This document shows positions 13,159 to 18,376 of a stretch of 18,376 nt of DNA, in pieces. The translations under genes were made by a program, and so were the position numbers. The first letter of the stretch is position 1; the number at the start of each line of letters is the position of its first letter. Location: positions 1 to 18,376 of the forward strand of contig DJQM01000028.1 of NCBI GenBank assembly GCA_002437585.1. The letters run 5' to 3'. Under the pieces are notes generated by a model. That model was not told the origin of the DNA. It saw only the letters and a program-made list of their open reading frames with translations, and made no database searches. Source of the stretch: Clostridiales bacterium UBA6386 (GTDB lineage Bacteria > Bacillota > Clostridia > Oscillospirales > Oscillospiraceae).

Positions 13159-13896
13159 TTACAGCAGATCCTTCACCAGAGACAGAGCGGCCTCGTCGGC
13201 AACCAGGGTGAAGTCGGGGTGCAGCTGCAAGATGGAGCCGGGAGCCTGGGGTCGGATGGAGCCGAAGAAGCAGTCCTTCACTGCCTGAGCCTTCCCTGCG
13301 CCGTTGCACACCAGCAGCACCCGCTTGGCCTTCATGATGGAGCCAATGCCCATGGTGTAGGCCTCGGTGGGAACGTCCCCCCGACGGGCAAAGAACCGCT
13401 GGTTGGCGTCGATGGTGGAATCGGTAAGCTTCACATGATTGGTACCCTTGGCGAAGGCTCCGGCAGGCTCATTGAAGCCGATGTGGCCGTTGGCGCCAAG
13501 ACCCAACAGTTGCAAGTCCGCCCCGCCGAAGCCGTCAATGATGGCGTCGTATCGGGCGCACTCGGCATCCGCGTCCGGGTTCATGCCGTCCGGGATGTTG
13601 CAGTTGGCCTGGTCGATGTTCACATGATCGAATAGGTTTCTGCGCATAAAATAGGCGTAGCTCTGGTCGTGATCCTTGGGAAGACCCACATATTCGTCCA
13701 GATTCACGGTTCTCACCTGGGAAAAGTCCAGATCGCCGGCCTCATACCTGGCAATCAGCTCCTTGTAGGTGCCCACCGGGCTGGAGCCGGTAGCCAGACC
13801 CAGCACACAGTCGGGCTTCAGGTAAATCTGGGCGGCAATGATATTGGCGGCCTTCCGGCTCACATCGGCATAATCCTTGGCGATCATCAGTCTCAT
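13159..13896 (-). CDS. nagB: Glucosamine-6-phosphate deaminase NagB
   Basis: A 245-residue cytosolic enzyme of normal length that converts glucosamine-6-phosphate to fructose-6-phosphate and ammonia, linking amino-sugar catabolism to glycolysis. Key segments are the phosphate loop GLATGSSPVGTYKELI (residues 33-48), the NLDEYVGL loop with Asp67-Glu68, and GLGANGHIGFNEP with Asn136, His138 and Glu143. Asn at 136, where E. coli has Asp, is the usual form in Firmicutes, so it is not a defect. AAAGGAG lies 9 bases before the ATG. The gene stands alone; no nagA or sugar transporter is adjacent, so its use in amino-sugar breakdown would depend on genes elsewhere. Confidence 0.96.
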   Translation of the reverse strand: MRLMIAKDYADVSRKAANIIAAQIYLKPDCVLGLATGSSPVGTYKELIARYEAGDLDFSQVRTVNLDEYVGLPKDHDQSYAYFMRRNLFDHVNIDQANCNIPDGMNPDADAECARYDAIIDGFGGADLQLLGLGANGHIGFNEPAGAFAKGTNHVKLTDSTIDANQRFFARRGDVPTEAYTMGIGSIMKAKRVLLVCNGAGKAQAVKDCFFGSIRPQAPGSILQLHPDFTLVADEAALSLVKDLL

Positions 13897-13934
13897 CGGA
13901 AGAAACTCCTTTCAAATCCACTTTTTCTGGTCTG

Positions 13935-13963
13935 ATTGTAGCATTTTTTCCAAGCGGTGTACA
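13935..13963 (-). promoter_or_regulatory. Predicted promoter of nagB
   Basis: On the minus strand, an extended -10 (TGC then TACAAT, 13935-13940) with a modest -35 TGTACA (13958-13963) at 17 bases. No clear NagR-type palindrome was seen here. Confidence 0.5.
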
Positions 13964-14078
13964 GAACTATTTCCCGGAATCGTCAGTTTTGACAAATAAT
14001 CGGTTTCTTTGTGCAAACGCCATAACTGGCCTTGTTTTTTAGTCTTGTTTTGGTTCTGTATTTCATGCCAGAATCTGC

Positions 14079-14084
14079 TAGAAT
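14079..14084 (+). promoter_or_regulatory. Predicted extended -10 of the ECF S-component gene
   Basis: TGC followed by TAGAAT (14079-14084) is a good extended -10; no clear -35 lies at 17 bases. Transcription would begin near 14091, just before the structured leader. Confidence 0.45.
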
Positions 14085-14100
14085 AGACCCAACTTCACAG

Positions 14101-14153
14101 GGAAGTGCTGAGAACCCCCACGGTGCAGTCGGAGAGACAGATTCAGTGCTTCC
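14101..14153 (+). ncRNA. Structured 5' leader of the ECF transporter gene, possible unclassified cis-regulatory RNA
   Basis: GGAAGTGCTGA (14101-14111) can pair along all 11 positions with TCAGTGCTTCC (14143-14153), using two G-U pairs. It encloses 31 bases that contain a C-rich run (14115-14119) and a possible small hairpin GTC-GGAGA-GAC (14128-14138). The structure starts about ten bases after the predicted transcript start and ends 8 bases before the GGAGG ribosome binding site. No T run follows, so it is not a terminator. It does not match the TPP, preQ1, THF, FMN or cobalamin consensus that I know, despite a CTGAGA string. Confidence 0.4.
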
Positions 14154-14174
14154 GAAATCAGGGAGGAAATCAAA

Positions 14175-14741
14175 ATGGAAAAGAAGCAACCAATCTCAAC
14201 CCGGAAAATCGTCTTTGCGGCACTGATGGCCGCCCTGACCGTGGCCGGCTCCGCGCTGCGGATCCAGCTGCCCATCGCCGTAGGCGGTACCACTGCCTTC
14301 CACCTTGGCAATATCTTCTGCGCCCTCAGCGGCATTCTGCTGGGGCCATGGCTGGGCGGTCTGGCCGCCGGTCTCGGCTCCTTCCTCTATGATATTATGA
14401 CCAACTACATCAGCGAGTGCTGGATCACCTTCCTGACCAAGGGGGCTTACGGTCTGGTGGCCGGTCTCATCGCCTGGGGCGGCACAAAGAACTGGAACTA
14501 CGGCAAGGCACTGCTTGCCACCATCGCCGGCGCGCTGACCTACGCGGTGCTGTATCTGGCCAAGAGCTATTTCTACAACGGCCTTCTGATCCAAGGTATG
14601 ACTCCCGCCGCCGCTTTGACGGCCGTAATCGCCAAGCTGCCCGCTACCACCTTCAACGCCGTGGTTGCCATTGTCTTCGCCCCGGTGCTGGCCGTGTCCG
14701 TCCGGAAGGCTCTGGAGCATAACCATCTGACGCTGGAATAA
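14175..14741 (+). CDS. ECF transporter S component (substrate-binding membrane subunit)
   Basis: A 188-residue membrane protein with about six hydrophobic segments, the usual size and form for an S component of energy-coupling factor importers, which capture vitamins or similar small nutrients. The N-terminal segment IVFAALMAALTVAGSALRIQ and the FHLGNIFCALSGILLGPWLG followed by GLAAGLGSFLYDIMTN are typical of the ECF_trnsprt family. I cannot identify the substrate. No EcfA or EcfT genes are adjacent, so it is expected to be a group II S component sharing an energising module coded elsewhere. GGAGG lies 8 bases before the ATG. Regulation is probably through the structured leader upstream. Confidence 0.88.
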   Translation: MEKKQPISTRKIVFAALMAALTVAGSALRIQLPIAVGGTTAFHLGNIFCALSGILLGPWLGGLAAGLGSFLYDIMTNYISECWITFLTKGAYGLVAGLIAWGGTKNWNYGKALLATIAGALTYAVLYLAKSYFYNGLLIQGMTPAAALTAVIAKLPATTFNAVVAIVFAPVLAVSVRKALEHNHLTLE

Positions 14742-14758
14742 GCCGAATAAAAAACGCG

Positions 14759-14790
14759 CCTCCGGGAGATACTGCTCCCGGAGGTTTTTT
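14759..14790 (+). terminator. Terminator after the ECF gene that also contains the spoVAC ribosome binding site
   Basis: A perfect 10-bp stem CCTCCGGGAG (14759-14768) with CTCCCGGAGG (14775-14784), a 6-base loop and TTTTTT at 14785-14790: a strong intrinsic terminator. The GGAGG at 14780-14784 in its right arm is 7 bases before the spoVAC ATG and is the only visible ribosome binding site for that gene. Confidence 0.9.
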
Positions 14791-14791
14791 G

Positions 14792-15232
14792 ATGACGGAA
14801 AAAGAATACGCGAAGCTGATACAGGACGCCGCCCCCAAGTCTCCCATGGGCAAGGACTGCCGGAACGCCTTTCTCATCGGCGGAGCCATCTGTCTTCTGG
14901 GGCAGCTGCTGATGAAGGGCTACAGCGCTGCGGGCCTGGACAAGGAGGCGGCAGGGGCGGCGGTGTCCATGACCCTGATTGCCGTCTCCGCCCTGCTCAC
15001 AGGACTGAGCCTGTATGACGATCTGGCAAAGCACGCCGGAGCGGGTACTTTGGTTCCCATCACAGGCTTTGCCAACGCCATTGCCGCTCCGGCGGTGGAG
15101 TTCCAGACAGAGGGGTTTATCCTGGGCGTGGGGGCGAAGCTTTTCACCATCGCCGGGCCGGTAATCGTCTATGGACTGGCCTCGTCGGTGGTTTACGGGG
15201 TTATTTATTGGCTCTGCACGGCGGTGTTCTGA
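14792..15232 (+). CDS. spoVAC: Stage V sporulation protein AC (SpoVAC)
   Basis: A 146-residue membrane protein. SpoVAC proteins are part of the SpoVA channel in the spore inner membrane, which moves calcium-dipicolinate during sporulation and germination. The N-terminal cytoplasmic part with PKSPMGKDCRNAFLIGG followed by AICLLGQLLMKGY, and the middle LTGLSLYDDLAKHAGAGTLV, VPITGFANAIAAPAVEFQTE and GFILGVGAKLFTIAGPVIVY blocks, are typical. The longer N-terminus separates it from the paralogue SpoVAEb. The usual partners spoVAD and spoVAE are not next to it here. The ATG at 14792 is preferred over TTG at 14789, which lies in the terminator T run. A sporulation promoter could not be identified with confidence. 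Confidence 0.9.
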   Translation: MTEKEYAKLIQDAAPKSPMGKDCRNAFLIGGAICLLGQLLMKGYSAAGLDKEAAGAAVSMTLIAVSALLTGLSLYDDLAKHAGAGTLVPITGFANAIAAPAVEFQTEGFILGVGAKLFTIAGPVIVYGLASSVVYGVIYWLCTAVF

Positions 15233-15240
15233 CGTAATTG

Positions 15241-15272
15241 AAAAAAAATGAACCCGGTGCGAATGCACCGGG
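15241..15272 (-). terminator. Terminator of the family 4 glycosyltransferase gene
   Basis: On the minus strand an 8-bp stem CCCGGTGC/GCACCGGG (15253-15272, 4-base loop) is followed after four bases by eight T (15241-15248 reversed). It lies about 155 bases after the gene's stop codon, beyond a REP-like element. The plus strand lacks a T run, so it is less likely to end spoVAC transcripts. Confidence 0.75.
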
Positions 15273-15316
15273 CTATTCTCTACGTTATCCGCCTCTAAGG
15301 TCTTCCCGTTCATCCG

Positions 15317-15420
15317 GGGGATTGCCACACCAGTGTGCATGAATTAAGGTATGACTGCCACCGGCAGTCATTGAGATTTTGATTCGCTGCGCGGAGCACC
15401 ACACTGGTTCGCAATGACAT
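15317..15420. repeat. REP-like element, long composite copy
   Basis: GGGGATTGCCACACCAGTGTG (split here as GGGGATTGCC at 15317-15326 plus ACACCAGTGTG at 15327-15337) faces CACACTGGTTCGCAATGACA at 15400-15419. The 62 bases between include a perfect internal hairpin ATGACTGCC-ACC-GGCAGTCAT (15351-15371). The flanks match the compact copy at 13093 and the edge of another at 18354, so this looks like a larger version of the same mobile or dispersed element. Confidence 0.75.
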
Positions 15421-15427
15421 GCGTAAT

Positions 15428-16594
15428 CTACAGAACCGACTCGTAGACATTCTCGATGGCATCGCCGAAGTTCTTCTTATCGAAGGTAGCGGCAATCTCC
15501 TCGCTGCGCTTGGACGCTTCGTTGCGCCACTGAGGATCGTGCATCACATGGTCGATGGCATCCAGGAATTCCTCGGCACTGGTGTACTCGTAGCCGTTTT
15601 TTCCATCCTGCAAAACGTCATTCAGACACTCATCCTGTCGGCACAGAAGCGGCAAACCGTTGGCCGCCGCCTCGATATAGGTCAGACCCTGGGTCTCGCT
15701 GGTGGAGGCACTGACGAACACATCCCCCAGCTGATAGTAGTTCTGCACCTCGGAGGGAGGCACCATGCCGGTGAAAATGACGTAATCCCCAACACCCAGC
15801 TTCTTTGCCCGATGCTCCAGCTCTTCTCTCGCCGGGCCGTCGCCTACGATCAGGAACTTCAGATTCTTGTTTTCCTGCCTGGCCTCGGCAAAATAATTCA
15901 GCAGCTCGTCCAGGTTCTTCTCCCCGCCCAGGCGGCCCAGGTTGATGAGCACCTGGTCGTCATCCTGAATGCCCAGTGCCCGGCGGCGGCGCATCCGCTC
16001 CTCATGGGACAGCCGCTTGTGATGCTGCTCCAGGGAGATGCCGCTGGGCACTACGCTGATAGGCGCGTGAATGCCGTAGCCCTGGAGAGCTTCCTCCACC
16101 TTCTGAGTGGGAGCCACAAAAGTGGTGACCCTGCGCAGCCGCTGGCGGGAGAGCACCTTAGCCAGGAACTCCCCCAGCCGCTTGCTGGGAACAAAGTAAG
16201 AGGTCAGGTACTGCTCGTACAGGGTATGGTAGGTATGCACCAGCGGGGCACCGGTGATCCGGGCAATCCGGGAAGCGAACTGGAAGCTGAAGAACTCGCA
16301 CTGACTGTGGACAACGTCCGGCTTCCAGTCGATGATCTCCTGGATCAGCTTATTGCGGTAGGAGGTGGGCATCCGCAGATTGGGGTACACCGCCCCCAGG
16401 GGAATACTCTGGATGTAATACACATGCCCCTCCTTATGGGAGTGGATGTTGCTGGATATGGTGAGAATGCGCACGTCGTGACCCTTCTGGGTCAGCTCGT
16501 CGAATAGATTCTGGACGCTGGTGACTACGCCATTGGTGTTGGTAGTGTACAGATCCGTGGTGATCAAAATTTTCAGCTTTCTCTGCTCTGCCAT
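15428..16594 (-). CDS. Family 4 glycosyltransferase, glycolipid-type
   Basis: A 388-residue GT-B fold enzyme of the PimB/diacylglycerol glucosyltransferase-like group. The N-terminal half has TTDLYTTNTNGVVTSVQNLF, a HSQCEFFSFQFA stretch and VHTYHTLYEQY. The C-terminal half has the donor-binding NLGRLGGEKNLDELL and LIVGDGPAREEL segments and the family EX7E motif at E300-E308 (SETQGLTYIEAA). Such enzymes in clostridia usually add hexose to diacylglycerol for membrane glycolipids or lipoteichoic acid anchors; the donor and acceptor here are not proven. The ATG at 16592-16594 has GGAGGA 7 bases upstream; the frame is open 20 codons further up but these overlap the predicted promoter. Confidence 0.9.
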   Translation of the reverse strand: MAEQRKLKILITTDLYTTNTNGVVTSVQNLFDELTQKGHDVRILTISSNIHSHKEGHVYYIQSIPLGAVYPNLRMPTSYRNKLIQEIIDWKPDVVHSQCEFFSFQFASRIARITGAPLVHTYHTLYEQYLTSYFVPSKRLGEFLAKVLSRQRLRRVTTFVAPTQKVEEALQGYGIHAPISVVPSGISLEQHHKRLSHEERMRRRRALGIQDDDQVLINLGRLGGEKNLDELLNYFAEARQENKNLKFLIVGDGPAREELEHRAKKLGVGDYVIFTGMVPPSEVQNYYQLGDVFVSASTSETQGLTYIEAAANGLPLLCRQDECLNDVLQDGKNGYEYTSAEEFLDAIDHVMHDPQWRNEASKRSEEIAATFDKKNFGDAIENVYESVL

Positions 16595-16625
16595 ACTCTT
16601 CCTCCGGTTATCTTTTTGCAAGGCT

Positions 16626-16654
16626 ATTATAACATATCCATCCGAAAAATCCAC
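16626..16654 (-). promoter_or_regulatory. Predicted promoter of the family 4 glycosyltransferase
   Basis: On the minus strand, a perfect extended -10 (TGT then TATAAT, 16626-16631). The -35 at 17 bases, GTGGAT (16649-16654), is a poor match. Confidence 0.6.
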
Positions 16655-16691
16655 TGTCTTTTTCTTAAGATTGGATTCAGATTGGTTAAGG

Positions 16692-16736
16692 TTGCAAAAA
16701 AAGTCGAAGCATGGTAGAATGATTTTATTCTACCAT
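16692..16736 (+). promoter_or_regulatory. Promoter with a 10-bp inverted repeat over -10 and start point (VanY-like gene)
   Basis: -35 TTGCAA (16692-16697), 17 bases, -10 TAGAAT (16715-16720). A perfect inverted repeat ATGGTAGAAT (16711-16720), 6 bases, ATTCTACCAT (16727-16736) covers the -10 and the start point and ends directly against the GGAGG ribosome binding site (16737-16741). It could be an operator or a 5' mRNA hairpin. Confidence 0.7.
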
Positions 16737-16747
16737 GGAGGCATTCT

Positions 16748-18229
16748 ATGACCACCAAGCAGCAGCGGCTGATACCGCTTGTATTTCTGATTATCATATT
16801 GGGCTCCCTGGTGGGGGGGCTTGTCTGGCACGAGCAGAACACCGATCACAGCGGCTGGCAGGAAAAGGACGGTATCCGGTACTACCAGGATTTCCACGGG
16901 GATCCGGTGTCCGGCTGGATGGATCTGCCCGACGGCCGGTACTACTTCCAGGCCGACGGAACTCCCAGTCATGGCTGGCAGACCATCGACGGCACTACAT
17001 ACTACTTTGATTCCGATGGCATCATGCTCACCGGCTGGCAGACCATCGACGGGGACACCTGCTATTTCGGCGGCAATGGCGCCATGGTCACAGGCTGGCT
17101 GTGGCTGCCTGAGGGGCGATACTATCTGAAGGACGGGGCATTGCTTACCGGCTGGCAGGAATTGGACGGCAAACGGTGCTATTTCGGTGCCGACGGCCTG
17201 GCCGCTGACGGCTTTACCCAGATTGGTGCGGACAACTACTTCTTTGTGGACGGTTATCTTGCCACCGGCCTGACGGAGATCGACGGTCAGCTCTGGTACT
17301 TCGGCCAGGACGGAAAGCAGTATTCCGGCTGGCTGGAGGAAGAGGGCGGCCGGCGGTATTTCAGCTCCCAGGGGCCTATGCTCACCGGCTGGCAGGATAT
17401 GGAGGACGGGAAGCGGCTCTTTGACGACTCCGGCTATCTGAAAACCGGCTGGTACGAGGAAGGCGAATACCGATACTATTTCAAGGAAGACGGCCTGATG
17501 GCGGTATCTCCCACGAAAATCGACGGCCGCACCCACTATTTTTCCCCCAAGGGTATGGAGGTGATCCTGGTCAACGGCCTGAATCCCCTGCCCGAGGATT
17601 TTGCCCTGGACGAGTGGAAAATCGACGACACCCACACCGTGGACAAGCGGTGCTACTCCGCCCTGCGGCAGATGCTGGACGACTGTAAGGCCGCCGGCAT
17701 CACCTATGAGGTCAATTCCGGCTACCGCACGCACTATACGCAGACCGCCATTCTGGAATATCGGACGAGAGAACACATGAAAACCTATAATCTGGACTTC
17801 CGGGCAGCCCGGGACAAGGCTCTGGAGACCGTGGCCGTTCCCGGCACCAGCGAGCATGAGCTGGGGCTGTCCGTAGACCTGGTGGGCGATGAGGCGGATG
17901 CCTGGTTTGCCCAGCACTGCTGGGAATACGGCTTCATTCTGCGCTACACCGCGGACAAGGAGTCCATCACCGGCATCACCGACGAGCCATGGCACTTCCG
18001 GTATGTGGGGAAAGCGGTTTCCATGGACATGAAGGATTCCGGGCTGTGCCTGGAGGAATATCTGGGAGCCGAGGCGGTGACTTTGCAGAAGGTGCATGTG
18101 CTCTTCGGCGAGAAGCTCTACGAAGAGACCATTTACGGCAAGGACGAGGAAAAAACGGAGGAAACGAAAGCCACCCAGGAGACCCAGGCGGCCAAAGAGG
18201 CGAAGGAAACCAAACCCAACGCGGCGTAA
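16748..18229 (+). CDS. VanY-like D-Ala-D-Ala carboxypeptidase with cell-wall-binding repeats
   Basis: A 493-residue surface protein. Residues about 8-26 are a hydrophobic signal anchor. Residues about 35-275 hold roughly ten cell-wall/choline-binding-type repeats of about 20 residues, with GW or GY and YYF features (for example LTGWQTIDGDTCYFGGNG). Residues about 285-430 form an M15B (VanY/DdcY) peptidase domain with an intact zinc site: H370 and D377 in SEHELGLSVD, E413 and H416 in DEPWHFRYVG. It would trim the terminal D-alanine of peptidoglycan stem peptides outside the cell. The last ~30 residues are a Lys/Glu/Thr-rich low-complexity tail. GGAGG lies 6 bases before the ATG. No vancomycin-resistance ligase genes are nearby, so a cell-wall maintenance role is likelier than resistance. 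Confidence 0.92.
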   Translation: MTTKQQRLIPLVFLIIILGSLVGGLVWHEQNTDHSGWQEKDGIRYYQDFHGDPVSGWMDLPDGRYYFQADGTPSHGWQTIDGTTYYFDSDGIMLTGWQTIDGDTCYFGGNGAMVTGWLWLPEGRYYLKDGALLTGWQELDGKRCYFGADGLAADGFTQIGADNYFFVDGYLATGLTEIDGQLWYFGQDGKQYSGWLEEEGGRRYFSSQGPMLTGWQDMEDGKRLFDDSGYLKTGWYEEGEYRYYFKEDGLMAVSPTKIDGRTHYFSPKGMEVILVNGLNPLPEDFALDEWKIDDTHTVDKRCYSALRQMLDDCKAAGITYEVNSGYRTHYTQTAILEYRTREHMKTYNLDFRAARDKALETVAVPGTSEHELGLSVDLVGDEADAWFAQHCWEYGFILRYTADKESITGITDEPWHFRYVGKAVSMDMKDSGLCLEEYLGAEAVTLQKVHVLFGEKLYEETIYGKDEEKTEETKATQETQAAKEAKETKPNAA

Positions 18230-18242
18230 CGTATTCTTTTTT

Positions 18243-18324
18243 GTAGGGGTCGATGCCCTTCATCGACCCGCCGGTAAAGGCCGTCAATGGATGAAAACGG
18301 GTCGATGAGGGCATCGACCCCTAC
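18243..18324. repeat. Long inverted repeat element (GTAGGGGTCGATGCCC type)
   Basis: The left arm (18243-18270, beginning GTAGGGGTCGATGCCC) is mirrored by the right arm (18298-18324, ending GGGCATCGACCCCTAC), with a single extra T in the left arm. The 27 bases between carry no gene. It resembles a dispersed repeat with GTAGGGG ends and variable middle that is common in intergenic regions of Oscillospirales. It follows the VanY-like gene and could fold in its mRNA, but has no T run after it. Confidence 0.8.
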
Positions 18325-18353
18325 GGATTCTATTGAGGGCTTCCGGAATGGCC

Positions 18354-18376
18354 GGGGGGGATTGCCACACCAGTGA
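18354..18376. repeat. REP-like element, partial at the window end
   Basis: GGGGGGGATTGCCACACCAG followed by TGA runs off the right edge. It matches the left arm of the repeats at 15317 and 13093; the right arm would lie beyond the window. Confidence 0.7.

Noticed and set aside
13159..13896. Possible inactivation of NagB, because Asp is replaced by Asn in the GHIGFNEP loop.
   Set aside because: Asn at this site is normal in Firmicutes NagB enzymes as I recall them; the other catalytic residues are present.
14107..14120. GTGCTGAGAACCCC in the ECF leader, suggesting a TPP riboswitch because of CTGAGA.
   Set aside because: The conserved TPP elements that should precede it (GGGGTGC) and follow it (ACCTGAT) are missing, and the main stem pairs differently.
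16730..18097. A 455-codon open frame antisense to the VanY-like gene.
   Set aside because: It is a shadow of the repeat-rich plus-strand gene; the apparent repeats in it are the reverse of the wall-binding repeats.
16748..18229. A vancomycin-resistance function for the VanY-like protein.
   Set aside because: No VanHAX, VanRS or similar genes are nearby, and housekeeping VanY-like peptidases are common.
18243..18324. The long inverted repeat as a CRISPR repeat or intrinsic terminator.
   Set aside because: There is only one inverted pair, no direct repeats or spacers, and no T run follows the right arm.

Overview
This GC-rich window (except a few AT-rich promoter regions) looks like chromosomal DNA of a gut-type member of the Clostridia, most likely Oscillospirales (Oscillospiraceae/Ruminococcaceae). 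The assignment rests on strong GGAGG-type ribosome binding sites, Firmicutes-type NagB, a SpoVAC homologue, a clostridial family 4 glycosyltransferase, a VanY-like peptidase with cell-wall-binding repeats, and dispersed small repeats. It is inference from gene content only. No rRNA, tRNA, CRISPR array, integrase or transposase was seen. No stretch longer than 300 bases lacks a gene.

Layout. 1-1389: the 3' end of a DUF1846 gene converges on an XRE-type regulator. 1390-2994: that regulator is divergent from brnQ, a branched-chain amino acid carrier, with a perfect inverted repeat between the two promoters. 3088-4396: a membrane-anchored GGDEF diguanylate cyclase. 4395-5942: a cluster of small accessory genes. 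It holds an RHH/HTH regulator pair, a divergent 66-aa protein, and a DUF4160/DUF2442-HTH pair, each with palindromic promoter elements. 6005-11216: an operon-like run rmlA - rmlB - GT61 - rmlC - GT61, which should make a dTDP-6-deoxyhexose and transfer sugar to a glycan. No rmlD is present. 11218-11862: a membrane protein plus XRE regulator pair, autoregulated by inference. 11978-13056: a DEDDh 3'-5' exonuclease and, upstream of it on the same strand, nagB with its own terminator. 14079-15232: an ECF-transporter S component behind a structured leader, then spoVAC, whose ribosome binding site lies inside the preceding terminator hairpin. 15241-16654: a family 4 glycosyltransferase (minus strand). 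16692-18229: a secreted or anchored VanY-like D,D-peptidase with about ten cell-wall-binding repeats. Related REP-like hairpins occur at about 11922, 13093, 15317 and 18354, and a different long inverted repeat lies at 18243-18324.

A common theme is cell envelope and glycan work: rml/GT61, the GT4 enzyme, NagB and the VanY-like enzyme. The second theme is small DNA-binding proteins set beside palindromic promoters. The most unusual items are the rmlABC operon with two interleaved paralogous GT61 enzymes and no rmlD, the two evenly spaced palindromes controlling the RHH/66-aa divergent promoter, the DUF4160/DUF2442-HTH module with a 22-bp palindrome in its promoter, the unclassified leader of the ECF gene, and the spoVAC start inside a terminator.
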